A stretch of 64,000 nt of DNA from Serinicoccus sediminis (GTDB lineage Bacteria > Actinomycetota > Actinomycetes > Actinomycetales > Dermatophilaceae). The position numbers and the translations under genes were made by a program. The stretch spans positions 124,001 through 188,000 of the forward strand of contig NZ_SDVA01000007.1 of the NCBI RefSeq assembly GCF_004153545.1. The letters run 5' to 3'. Position 1 is the first letter of the stretch, and the number at the start of each line of letters is the position of its first letter. The notes beneath the pieces are model-generated. The model saw only the letters and a program-made list of their open reading frames with translations. It ran no database searches and was not told the origin of the DNA. Of this stretch, positions 54,101 to 63,500 are shown one piece after another.

Positions 54101-54386
54101 CGTCCCAGCCCAGGACCATGGTGGTCGAGGCGCCCCACCAGGTGAGCCGGCGCGCGGTCCCCGTGGCCAGCTCGACGACCATGACCTCGGGGTGCCCGTC
54201 GCGGTGGCTGACGTAGGCGACGTGCGTGCCGTCCGGCGAGAAGCGGGGGGACCGGGCCGGGACCCGGTCGGCCGTCAGCCGCCACGCGCGGCCCCCGGTC
54301 ACCGGGGCCAGCCAGACGTCGTCGTCGGCGACGAAGGTGACGAGATCGCCGTGCAGGTGAGGGAAGCGCAGGTAGGACGGGCTCAC
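51111..54386 (-). CDS. Tricorn-type protease (S41 family)
   Basis: A giant cytosolic protease of 1091 residues that degrades oligopeptides. Its order is an N-terminal beta-propeller (SPRFSPDGTHVAYVS type blades), a second propeller (TPRFSPDGRYLAWS), a helical core with DDLLDVLWETVGELNTSHAY, a PDZ domain (AAGVDARPGDVLVAVDGRPV), and the C-terminal S41 catalytic domain. The last has RYNRGGHTSQLVLSRL and ANQFSGSDGDIV, whose serine is the expected nucleophile. Length matches archaeal and Streptomyces tricorn. The GTG start has TAGGGT 7 nt upstream (leaderless). Confidence 0.93.
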   Translation of the reverse strand: MSPSYLRFPHLHGDLVTFVADDDVWLAPVTGGRAWRLTADRVPARSPRFSPDGTHVAYVSHRDGHPEVMVVELATGTARRLTWWGASTTMVLGWDAQGRVLVASNGGEVNVRHAEVKAVSLDGAVERMPWGPAWGVAVRADGAVALSTVGSRPPAQWKRYRGGTAPRLWLDEAGDGTWTQLLDDEPAALVDPLWVGDTLLFVSDRAAHFPEAADEQANLWAWESPGGTRRRLRKVATRPRQLTHQDGAQGYVRDATTDGRRVVWHSRGELWLLDSLDATPRRVEVDLPVGRPARHTVEAAQRLDHLAVDRGGDASLVGTHGATFWVSHRSGPVRALVADSAVRTREPVFLGQDAAVLVTDVEGEDSLEIHRLDGAASPRRLCGGELGRVLHLAAAPDGTALACLSHDGAVRVVDVETGQARVVGRSVQGEALTPRFSPDGRYLAWSQPTAGEGEHHQLMVLDVRAGAEPVAVTSGRYHDRDVDFTRDGKALVFLSDRTFDPTYAAHEFALSFTGATRPWLIPLAAADAAPFAPSVQGWRISEAADGTGAQDTPDPGDAATAAPASPDLDVDGAEQRITPFPVPSDDYRDLRAAKDGVLWVRVSGAAGELGSRRAGVDGDEPTDALEFFSFTKRTLTTVATAVDRFHVSGDGERVVVQHEESLHVQPTDRKPEEDASPSDKVDVDLTRIRLEVDPRARWHQMFDENARIMRDQFWRADMDGVDWDGLTRRWRPLVERLATHDDLLDVLWETVGELNTSHAYVTPPEPPGDADRRLGLLGADLSPDAEGWRIDRVLTGESSDPAARSPLRAAGVDARPGDVLVAVDGRPVDPADGPAPLLVGAADRPVQLTLRRAGADRQVVVVPVPDEEGLRYQDWVASRRAYVEEHGGGRLGYLHIPDMMSVGWAQLHRDLHVATRAEGLVVDVRYNRGGHTSQLVLSRLAAKVVGWAAARHYEEVGSYPSQAPRGPVVMVANQFSGSDGDIVNAGAQAMGLGPVVGVRTWGGVVGIDGRFDLVDGTQITQPRYAFWLKDKGFGVENHGVDPDIEVVHSPADVATGTDRQLDRAIEEAFRLLEQHPAATPPGLPGPRVRRH

Positions 54387-54433
54387 GCGCCCGACCCTAC
54401 GTGCTGGCCGGGGGACACGCAGGGGGAGCGGAC

Positions 54434-54847
54434 CTACTCGTCCTCACCGGGCTGCGGGTCGTCCGAGGGCTCCCACTCCACCTCGGTGAGCTCCTCGTCG
54501 TCCTCGCCGGTCCAGTAGTGCATGGCCGACTCCTCCGGGGAGTCCCAGCTCGTGGTGCGGCACTCCCGGGCGATGTCCCGGGCCTCGGTGTCCGGGCGGT
54601 GCCGCTGCGCCCACCGCTCCGACTCCTCCTGCCGCTCGCGCTGAGCGATGCTCTCCTCGAGCGACTGCTCGCCGGGGGTGACGCCGAACGCCGAGGAGCC
54701 GACGTAGTGCTCGCCCGTCTGGTAGCCACGGTCCAGCACGTCGCCGTCGCCGTCGAGCGTGTCCTCCGGCTGCAGCTGGTCCTCCGCGTCGACGCTCCAC
54801 ACCCCCAGGTCGTCACCGATGGTGTCGCGGTCGGTCTGGTCGCTCAT
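54434..54847 (-). CDS. DUF5709-like acidic protein
   Basis: 137 residues, strongly acidic and hydrophilic, starting MSDQTDRDTIGDDLGVWSVDAEDQLQPEDTL. GYQTGEHYVGSSAFGVTPGEQSLEESIAQR and the TSWDSPEESAMHY end are as in the actinobacterial DUF5709 family. No catalytic motif, cysteine or membrane segment. The function is unknown. It lies between two unrelated genes and is divergent from the TauE/SafE gene. Confidence 0.8.
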   Translation of the reverse strand: MSDQTDRDTIGDDLGVWSVDAEDQLQPEDTLDGDGDVLDRGYQTGEHYVGSSAFGVTPGEQSLEESIAQRERQEESERWAQRHRPDTEARDIARECRTTSWDSPEESAMHYWTGEDDEELTEVEWEPSDDPQPGEDE

Positions 54848-54959
54848 GACGGTGCTCCTTCGCGCGCGGCTCCTTCGCTCACGCCTGCTCCGGCTCACAG
54901 TAGCGCCGCCGGGCTCCCCGCGGCAGCCCCGGCGCCGGCCGTGGGCCAGACTGCGCACC

Positions 54960-55706
54960 ATGACCTTCGCCGTGCTCGTCGTCGCCGCCGTGGCGCTCGG
55001 CGCCGCCCTGCAGCGGGTGGCCGGCATGGGCCTGGGGATGAGCGTGGCCCCGGTCGCCACCGTGCTCATCGGCCCGGTGGCCGGGGTCATGGTGTCCAAC
55101 GTGGCGGCGATCGTGGCCGCGGCGATCCTCGCCGTCATGCTGCGCGGTGACGTGGACTGGCGGAGGTTCCGCACGCTGGTGCCGCTGCTGCTGGTCGGCT
55201 CCCTCGCCGGGGCCCTGGTGGTGCGGCACGTCCCCGTCGCGGTGCTGGACGTCGTGCTGGGGGCCAGTGTGCTGGTCGCCATCACCGCCGTGGTGGGCAC
55301 CCGTCACCAGCCGGCGGTGACCGGTGGCGGCGCGGTCGTCGTCTCGGGCGCGGTCGCCGGCTTCATGAACACCACCGCGGGCGTCGCCGGGCCCGCGATG
55401 GCGGTGTACGCCGTGGCCTCCCGCTGGGGCCAGCGCTCCTTCGCGGCCACCCTGCAGCCGATCTTCCTGCTGGCCAACACCGCCTCGGTCGTCGCCAAGG
55501 TCGCGCTCGGCGCCACCCCGGCCGCGGGGGTCGTGCCGTGGTGGACCTGGCCGGTGGTGTGCGGGGCCGTGCCGGCCGGCATCTGGGCGGGCACCGCGGT
55601 CAGCGACCGGGTGAGCCTGCGGACGGCCCGCCGGGTGGCGATCGGGGTCGCCGCCACGGGGGGTCTGGTCGCCCTCGTCCGGGGGCTGCTGGCCTGGCTG
55701 GGGTGA
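54960..55706 (+). CDS. TauE/SafE-family membrane protein
   Basis: 248 residues with about eight hydrophobic helices in two repeats. The family pattern is visible in [30 protein letters not shown] and in the second repeat [24 protein letters not shown]. Members export sulfite, sulfoacetate and other sulfur anions; the substrate here is unknown. The ATG at 54960 follows a weak -10 box CAGACT by 7 nt. Confidence 0.88.
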   Translation: MTFAVLVVAAVALGAALQRVAGMGLGMSVAPVATVLIGPVAGVMVSNVAAIVAAAILAVMLRGDVDWRRFRTLVPLLLVGSLAGALVVRHVPVAVLDVVLGASVLVAITAVVGTRHQPAVTGGGAVVVSGAVAGFMNTTAGVAGPAMAVYAVASRWGQRSFAATLQPIFLLANTASVVAKVALGATPAAGVVPWWTWPVVCGAVPAGIWAGTAVSDRVSLRTARRVAIGVAATGGLVALVRGLLAWLG

Positions 55707-55734
55707 GCTGCGCGGCGCGTACCCTAGGAGGGCC

Positions 55735-57282
<1,548 letters not shown>

Positions 57283-57286
57283 GGCG

Positions 57287-57889
57287 TCAGGAGGCCTCGC
57301 GGCTGCCCGCGGCCGCCTCGGAGGCGTCGGCGACCCGGTCGGCGTGAGCCGCCTCGCGCGTCGCCTGCCGTGCCTCGCGGCGCTCTGCCCAGGCCTGTCG
57401 ACGCTCCTCGCGGGCGACCGCGGCCTTGTGGTCGGCCTCCATGCGGTCGATCTCGGCCCGTGCCTCCGGCTTGCCGTAGAACCGCCAGACGCTGTAGCCG
57501 AGCAGGATGATGGCGATGGCGCTGGAGACGATCATGGTGATGGCCACCGGCCGGCCGCCGAAGAGCCACCACTGCTCGTCTACCGGCCACCAGCCGGGGG
57601 CGGGCGGCGCCATCAGCCACACGACGGCCACTCCTACGAGGCCGAGGGCGATGAGGGCCGACAGCGCGATCCGCGGGATGGTCTGGACCCCCTGGGCGGC
57701 GCCGCGCAGCGCGCGGAACTTCACCGGGTTGGTCCACCGCCGGGCCCAGGCGTACTGCGTCGACAGGATCCACAGGCCGGCGAAGGTCAGCAGCAGGCCG
57801 GGCCCGGGGAGCACGAGCGCCAGGATGCCGACCACGAGGACCACCCAGCCCAGGGTCTCCAGGGCGATCCTCTTGGCGGCGGCGTTCAC
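57287..57889 (-). CDS. PGPGW (TIGR02611-like) membrane protein
   Basis: 200 residues from GTG (VNAAAKRIALETLGWVVL). The first hydrophobic hairpin holds the VLPGPGLLLTFAGLWILSTQYAWARRW motif that defines the small PGPGW family. Two more membrane segments (IALSALIALGLVGVAVVWLM and AITMIVSSAIAIILLGYSVW) and a charged, Arg/Ala-rich coiled-coil tail follow. A -10 box TAGGCT lies 8 nt before the GTG (leaderless). Function unknown. It is convergent with miaB, 4 bp apart. Confidence 0.85.
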   Translation of the reverse strand: MNAAAKRIALETLGWVVLVVGILALVLPGPGLLLTFAGLWILSTQYAWARRWTNPVKFRALRGAAQGVQTIPRIALSALIALGLVGVAVVWLMAPPAPGWWPVDEQWWLFGGRPVAITMIVSSAIAIILLGYSVWRFYGKPEARAEIDRMEADHKAAVAREERRQAWAERREARQATREAAHADRVADASEAAAGSREAS

Positions 57890-58006
57890 AAGGGTCGAGC
57901 CTAGGCGAGGCGGGGGCCGGGCGCGAGCCGCGGCCTCGCGGGGGGTCCGTCGCGCACGAGCCGGGGCGGTCTGCACCCGGGGGGAGGCTGTGGCAGGCTA
58001 CCGCCC

Positions 58007-58825
58007 GTGACGTGGAGCCAGGTCGACCGTGACGAGCTGCTCGAGATCTCCCACCACGACCCGTTCGTCCGCTTCGCCACGAGCAACGAGATCGTGGCTG
58101 TTGCCGCGCCCGAGGGCTGGGCGTGCGTGGGGCCGTGGCGCCCCGGCTCCGCCCACTGGGGCGGTGCGGCCGTGGTGTCGTCCCAGGCGCCGGCCGGCGC
58201 GGAGGCGCAGGCGCTGGAGGCGATCGTCCGGGCCGGCGGCGACGGGCTGGCCCTGGAGTGGTTCTCCACCGCCGAGGACCGCTCGCTGTGCCTGCCGGAC
58301 ACCTATGCCTGCACCGGCACCGGACGGTGGTCGTTCATGTGGACCGAGGGGCGCGAGGGCGCCAGGGCAGCCGGTGAGCTGGCCTCGCGGGGGCTGCAGG
58401 TCGAGGAGCTGCACGACCGTGACGACGCCTCGGCCATCGAGGAGTTCGGCGCGGCGCACTCCCGTGGCCGCTACCTCGGCTTCCCCGGGTGGGGGTTCGC
58501 CACGACGTGGCTCGCGGTCCGCGACAGCGCCGGTCAGACCGTCGCGGTGGGCGGCCTGCACGAGCTCGCCTCCGGCATGCCGCACGTCGCCGGCATGGTC
58601 GTCCGCCCCGACGCCCGCGGACGCGGCGTCGGCGGGCTGCTGACCCGCGAGCTCACCGCCCGCGCCGTGGAGGAGGCCGGGGTCTCGACGCTGAGCGTCT
58701 TCTCCGACAACGTCGGGGCGGTGGCGCTCTACCAGCGCCTGGGGTATGCCGTCGCCCACCGCTTCCACACCCGCGAGCTCGAGGCAGCCGGCGTCCATCC
58801 GCTCGCGTCACGCGACCTACGATGA
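58007..58825 (+). CDS. GNAT-family N-acetyltransferase
   Basis: 272 residues. The C-terminal half has the acetyl-CoA binding motif AGMVVRPDARGRGVGGLLTREL (R-G-x-G-x-G) and the following LSVFSDNVGAVALYQRLGYAV, typical of the GNAT fold. The N-terminal half looks like a second, degenerate GNAT-like domain. It starts at GTG with no ribosome site but a -10-like CAGGCT 7 nt upstream. The substrate is unknown. Confidence 0.88.
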   Translation: MTWSQVDRDELLEISHHDPFVRFATSNEIVAVAAPEGWACVGPWRPGSAHWGGAAVVSSQAPAGAEAQALEAIVRAGGDGLALEWFSTAEDRSLCLPDTYACTGTGRWSFMWTEGREGARAAGELASRGLQVEELHDRDDASAIEEFGAAHSRGRYLGFPGWGFATTWLAVRDSAGQTVAVGGLHELASGMPHVAGMVVRPDARGRGVGGLLTRELTARAVEEAGVSTLSVFSDNVGAVALYQRLGYAVAHRFHTRELEAAGVHPLASRDLR

Positions 58826-58829
58826 CCGG

Positions 58830-59249
58830 GTGAGCGAACGGCATACCCCCACGTCGGCGCCCGGACCGGTGGACCCGCCGACGCCGCGGCAGCGCACGGC
58901 CGGGAAGGTCGCCGCGGCGCTCGTGGCCGTGGAGGCGGTGGTCGTCGTCGGGTTCGCGGTGTTCTACCTCGTCGAGCTGGCCCTTGGGCAGGGGCAGGAC
59001 ACGCTGGTCGTCATCATGTCGGTGGTGACGATGGTGGTCTTCGTCATCGGCCTGGCCTACACCGCCCTCGGGCTGCTGCGCCGGCACCCCCGCGCGCAGG
59101 CGCCGGCCATCGCGTTCAACTTCCTCATGGTGCCGCTGGGCATCGCGCTGCTGCCGCTCGCGGCCTGGTGGGTCGGGGCGGGTGTGCTCGCGCTCGGGGC
59201 CGGCGTCGTGGTCGCGACCTTCTCGATGGGCAAGCTCGAGGAGCGCTGA
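58830..59249 (+). CDS. Small membrane protein, unknown
   Basis: 139 residues starting VSERHTPTSAPG at a GTG placed 6 nt after TACGAT (58818-58823), which overlaps the end of the GNAT gene. Four hydrophobic segments follow a Pro-rich start: about 26-47, 56-77, 88-104 and 105-128. A short charged end SMGKLEER closes it. No family motif is recognised. It may share regulation with the GNAT gene. Confidence 0.72.
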   Translation: MSERHTPTSAPGPVDPPTPRQRTAGKVAAALVAVEAVVVVGFAVFYLVELALGQGQDTLVVIMSVVTMVVFVIGLAYTALGLLRRHPRAQAPAIAFNFLMVPLGIALLPLAAWWVGAGVLALGAGVVVATFSMGKLEER

Positions 59250-59336
59250 CCCCCCGGCGTCTCGGCGTGCGCGGGAACCCCTCCACGGCCCGGGCAGGTC
59301 GGCCGGTGACGGGCCCGCCGGTCGGTCGGCACCGGG

Positions 59337-60194
59337 TCAGGGTGACCTGGTCCGGCGCACCAGCCCCGCGAGCAGGTCGGGCTCGGCCCGGAAGTCGATG
59401 CGCTGCACCACGCCGTCCCGGACGGTGAAGTCGAAGGCGACCTGCGGCCTACCGCGCAGGAACCACGCGGCCCCCGGCCGGTCGCCCACGAGCACCGGCA
59501 GGGCCGACGCCGCGCCGCCGTCGAACATCCGGGCGACGGCCTCTCTGCCCTCGATGCGGGCGGGGGTGCCCACCGCCACCGCGGCCGCGTCGCCGACCAC
59601 GAGCGCGTCCGGGGCCAGCAGCTGCAGCAGCCGGGCGAAGTCGCCGTGCCGGGCCGCGGCCAGGAACGCGTCGACGACCACGGCGTCCGCCTGCCGGTCG
59701 GGCTCGACCGGCTGCCGCACCTTGCCGCGGGCCCGGGAGGCCAGCTTGCGCGCGGCCGGCGGGGTGCGGTCGAGGATCTGCGCGATGGTGGTGAAGTCGA
59801 CCCCGAAGGTGTCGTGCAGCACGAAGGCCACCCGCTCGCTCGGCGTCAGCCGGTCCAGCACCACCTGCAGCGCGACGCCGACGGTGTCGGCCAGGACGAC
59901 CTCGTCCACCGGGTCCGGGGCCGCGCCGGAGCCGCCCCCGTCCACCGCATCCTGCGTCTCCTGCGGGTCGACCGGCTGCGGCACCCGGGCCCGGAGGCGG
60001 TCCAGGCACAGCCGCACGGTCACCGTGGTCAGCCAGCCGGGCAGGTTCGCGATGTCGGCGGCGTCCGGGGTGCCGTGCAGCCGCAGCCACGCGGTCTGCA
60101 CGACGTCCTGCGCCTCGGCGTGGTCGCCCAGGATTTGACCGGCGAGGCGCAGCAGCCGCGGCCGCTCCGCCTCGAAGGCGCTCGTCTGCTCCAT
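59337..60194 (-). CDS. ECF-type RNA polymerase sigma factor with SnoaL-like C-terminal domain (ECF41/SigJ type)
   Basis: 285 residues. Region 2 is FEAERPRLLRLAGQILGDHAEAQDVVQTAWLRLHG (-10 recognition) and region 4 is LTPSERVAFVLHDTFGVDFTTIAQILDRTPPAARKLASRAR (-35 recognition). A C-terminal SnoaL-like domain of about 110 residues (VDAFLAAARHGDFARLLQLLAPDAL onward) replaces an anti-sigma factor, as in ECF41 proteins, where it tunes activity. ECF41 genes usually lie next to a target gene; the divergent DUF1059 protein at 60279 is the likely candidate. Confidence 0.92.
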   Translation of the reverse strand: MEQTSAFEAERPRLLRLAGQILGDHAEAQDVVQTAWLRLHGTPDAADIANLPGWLTTVTVRLCLDRLRARVPQPVDPQETQDAVDGGGSGAAPDPVDEVVLADTVGVALQVVLDRLTPSERVAFVLHDTFGVDFTTIAQILDRTPPAARKLASRARGKVRQPVEPDRQADAVVVDAFLAAARHGDFARLLQLLAPDALVVGDAAAVAVGTPARIEGREAVARMFDGGAASALPVLVGDRPGAAWFLRGRPQVAFDFTVRDGVVQRIDFRAEPDLLAGLVRRTRSP

Positions 60195-60278
60195 GTCGTC
60201 ACACTTCCACGTCGGGATCCGTCAGGGGAGTGACGATCACGGGGCCGGACCTGTGACCGCACCGAGAGAGGACGAGCG

Positions 60279-60515
60279 ATGAAGACCATGACCTGCCGCC
60301 AGCTGGGCGGCCCGTGCGACCACGCGCACCGTGGCGAGGACGCCGACGCGGTGATCGCCGCGCAGGACCAGCACCTCAAGGACGCCGTCGCCGCCGGCGA
60401 CGCCGCGCACGAGCCGGCGGACGCCGACATGCGCGGCCGGTGGAAGCACCCGGCGAGGTCGCTGGGGTGGTACCGCGACATGAAGAAGCAGTTCGCGGCG
60501 CTGCCCGCGGACTGA
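60279..60515 (+). CDS. DUF1059-like small protein
   Basis: 78 residues starting MKTMTCRQLGGPCDHAHRGEDADAVIAAQDQHLKDAV. The C-x-x-x-GGPCDHA opening and the helix after it match the DUF1059 family of small Cys-containing proteins. A ribosome site GAGAGG lies upstream of the ATG. It is divergent from the ECF41 sigma gene with an 84-bp gap, so it may belong to that sigma factor's regulon. Function unknown. Confidence 0.75.
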   Translation: MKTMTCRQLGGPCDHAHRGEDADAVIAAQDQHLKDAVAAGDAAHEPADADMRGRWKHPARSLGWYRDMKKQFAALPAD

Positions 60516-60521
60516 GGACCC

Positions 60522-63500
60522 TCACCCCCGTCCGGGAGGCGGGGACGCCACCTGCACGCGGGTGCACCGTCCGCGGTGGACGAGCACGCCGCGTCCGGGC
60601 AGCGCGAGGTCGCCGACCGGCACCCCGACGCCGAGCACGGAGCCGTGGGACGCGGTGGTGGGCTGCAGGACCAGCCCGGTGCGGCCGCGCGCGGCGAGCG
60701 GCACCAGCCCGCGGAAGGCGCTCGCCGCGGCGTCGACGTCGGCGGCGACGAGCAGGTCGACCCGGTATGCCGTGACCGCCTGCACCAGGGCGTCCTCCAC
60801 CGGGGTGCCCGCGAGCAGGTGGGCGTCGTCGACGACCACGCAGCCCTCCGGCCCCAGGTCGGCCACGGACCGCTCGAGGTCGGCCCGGTCTGGTGGGTCG
60901 CCGGGGTCCACGACCAGGGCCTGGCGCCCGCGGGCCAGCAGCCCGAGCGCGTGCGAGCGGCCCGACCCGGGCGGCCCGAGCACGAGGAACGAGCCGCCGG
61001 GCGGGGGCAGCGGGAGAGCCTCGTCACCGCCGGCCGCCCACGCGGCGGGGTGGTCCGCACCGGGCGTCCAGCTGCGGGGGAGCGGGCGGCATACCAGGGG
61101 AGGCGGACCCACCGGCGGAGCCGCCACGGCCTCGGCCGAGGGCAGCACGACGTGCGCCTCGACACCGTCGCGCATCCCGACGAGCCGCCCGGGTGGGTGG
61201 TCGACGGGCAGCTGGTGGGTGCGGAGCCCGGTCATGAGCAGGTCGGCCGGGTCGTTGAGGCGGTGCGCCCAGGTGTGCGGGAGCACGGAGGCGACCTTGC
61301 CGAAGAGGAGGCTGCGGTCGCCGGTGACCAGGCCCACCACCCCGGCGGCCGGGCCCTCGCGCAGGAGGCGCAGGGCGACGTCCTCGGCACGACCCCGCTC
61401 GAGGCCGCCGAAGAGGTCGACGAGGCGGTCCCACCCGTCGACCGCCCAGACCACCGGCGTGCGGTCGCCGCCGCCCGCGGCCTGCCGGGAGCGGACCAGC
61501 TCGTCGAGGCGGTCCAGCACCCGCAGCCCGTGGGCGAGGTCGTCCGGCTCCACCCAGGCGAGCAGGCCCGGGTGGTGCCGCAGCTCGGTGGCCTCCAACG
61601 AACGACCCAGGTCGAGCACCACCACCCAGGCACCACCCGTGCGGGAGAGCACCGAGCGCAGCGTGGTCGAGCGCCCGGAGCGGGCGGCGCCGACGACGGC
61701 GAGGTGCTCCCGGGCCGGCCAGTGCAGCGGCTCGCGCCGCTGCCGGGCGGGGAGGTCCAGCAGGGCCCAGGCCTGCGGCGACCCGGGCAGGGTGTCGACC
61801 CGCGGCGGGAGGGGGGGATGCCAGACGACGGGCGGTGCCAGGCCCGTCGCCCGTGCGGCGGAGCGGAGCACCTCGGCGACGGCGCCCAGGTCGTCCTCGC
61901 TCCGCGTCCGCCCCACCGGTGCCTCGAGCACCCGGCGGGCCGCCCACACGTCGGGGGTCGCGGTCACCTGCCAGGCCTGGGTGGACGAGGGTGCGGGTGG
62001 CCCGACCCGAGCCACCTGCACCGCGCGCGGCGGCTCTGCGCCGGTGCGCCACAGCGCCAGGCCGGGGCGTCCCTCGGGGAGCAGCGCGGCGGCCGGGGTC
62101 TCGACGACGTCCAGGGAGTCGGTGACGTCACGGACCCGTAGCGCGACGCGAAGATTGACGTTGGCGCGCAGGTCGGGGCCTACCACCCCGGCCGGGCGCT
62201 GGGTGGCGAGCACGAGGTGGACCCCCAGGCTGCGCCCGACCGCGGCGAGCCGGACCAGCCCGGTCATCACCTCGGGGACCTCCTCCGCCAGCACCCGGAA
62301 CTCGTCGATGACGACCACCAGGCGGGGCAGCCCGGGTAGGTGGGCCGCGTCCCTGACGCCCGCCTCGGCCAGCCTGCTCTCCCGGCGGGTCAGCTCGGCC
62401 TGCAGCGAGGCCAGCACCCGCGCGGCCAGGTGCGGGTCGAGGTCGGTCACGAGCCCGGTGACGTGCGGCAGCGCGGCACAGTCGCCCAGCGAGGACCCAC
62501 CCTTGAAGTCCACCAGGAGGAGGGCCAGGTCGGCGGGGGAGGAGCACAGGGCCAGCCCGGTGACCAGGGTCCGGAGCAGCTCGGACTTGCCGGACCCGGT
62601 GGTGCCCGCGACCAGGGCGTGCGGCCCGTCGCGAGCCAGGTCGATGGTGACCACCGCGCCCGCGGCGTCGACGCCGAGAGGGACGGCCAGACCTTTCCGT
62701 CGCCACCCGGTCTCCGCCTCGGCCGTGGTCGTGGGCCAGGAGGCGATCCCGCCCAGCGGCGGGGCGTCCCCGGGCAGCGCCGGACCCTCGTCGGCCTCCC
62801 GCGTGGCCGAGCGACCGACCAGCGGGGCGAGCGCCCGCGCCAGGCTGCGGGCCCGTGCCAGCCCGAGCGTCGTCGGTCGGAAGGCCACGTCCGGTCGGCC
62901 GGGCACCTGCAGGACGGCAGCGGCGGGCCCGTGCACCTGCACCCGGGTCGTCCCCGGCGGGGCCTGCGACAGGTCGTCGACGAGCAGCAGGTCACGACCC
63001 CACGCCACCGCCGTGCCCTCGACCACGCCCCCGGAGGTGTCCGTGTGCGGCAGCCAGGCGAGCAGGTCCCAGTCGGGCCCCGGCGGCCGGTCGGGGTCCA
63101 CGGAAAGGGTCCAGACGCCGGGCGGGTATGCCGTGGCGAGCTGCAGCAGGACGGCACGTGCCAGCCCCTCCCGGGTCGTGCGGTCGCCGGCGATCACGAG
63201 GGGGCCGTCGAGGGCGAGCGGGAGCGGGGCCGCCTCGTGCCCCAGGACCTCTCCCTCGAGGAGGATCTCCGAGTCGCACGCGTGCTCACCCAGGGTGACC
63301 GACAACGGTTCGGTGGCGCACTGCCACAGGGCGAGGGAAGGGTGCGGGCCGAGGCTGGTCACGACACCGACGAGCCCGGGGTGTCGCCGTCGCAGCAGGT
63401 CGAGCTCACGCCGGAGGCATACCCGTGCCGCGGCCCGGTGGGCGGCGCGGGCCTCGGCGGTCGCCTCCACACCCTCCTCGAACTCGAGCCGGGCCGCGCG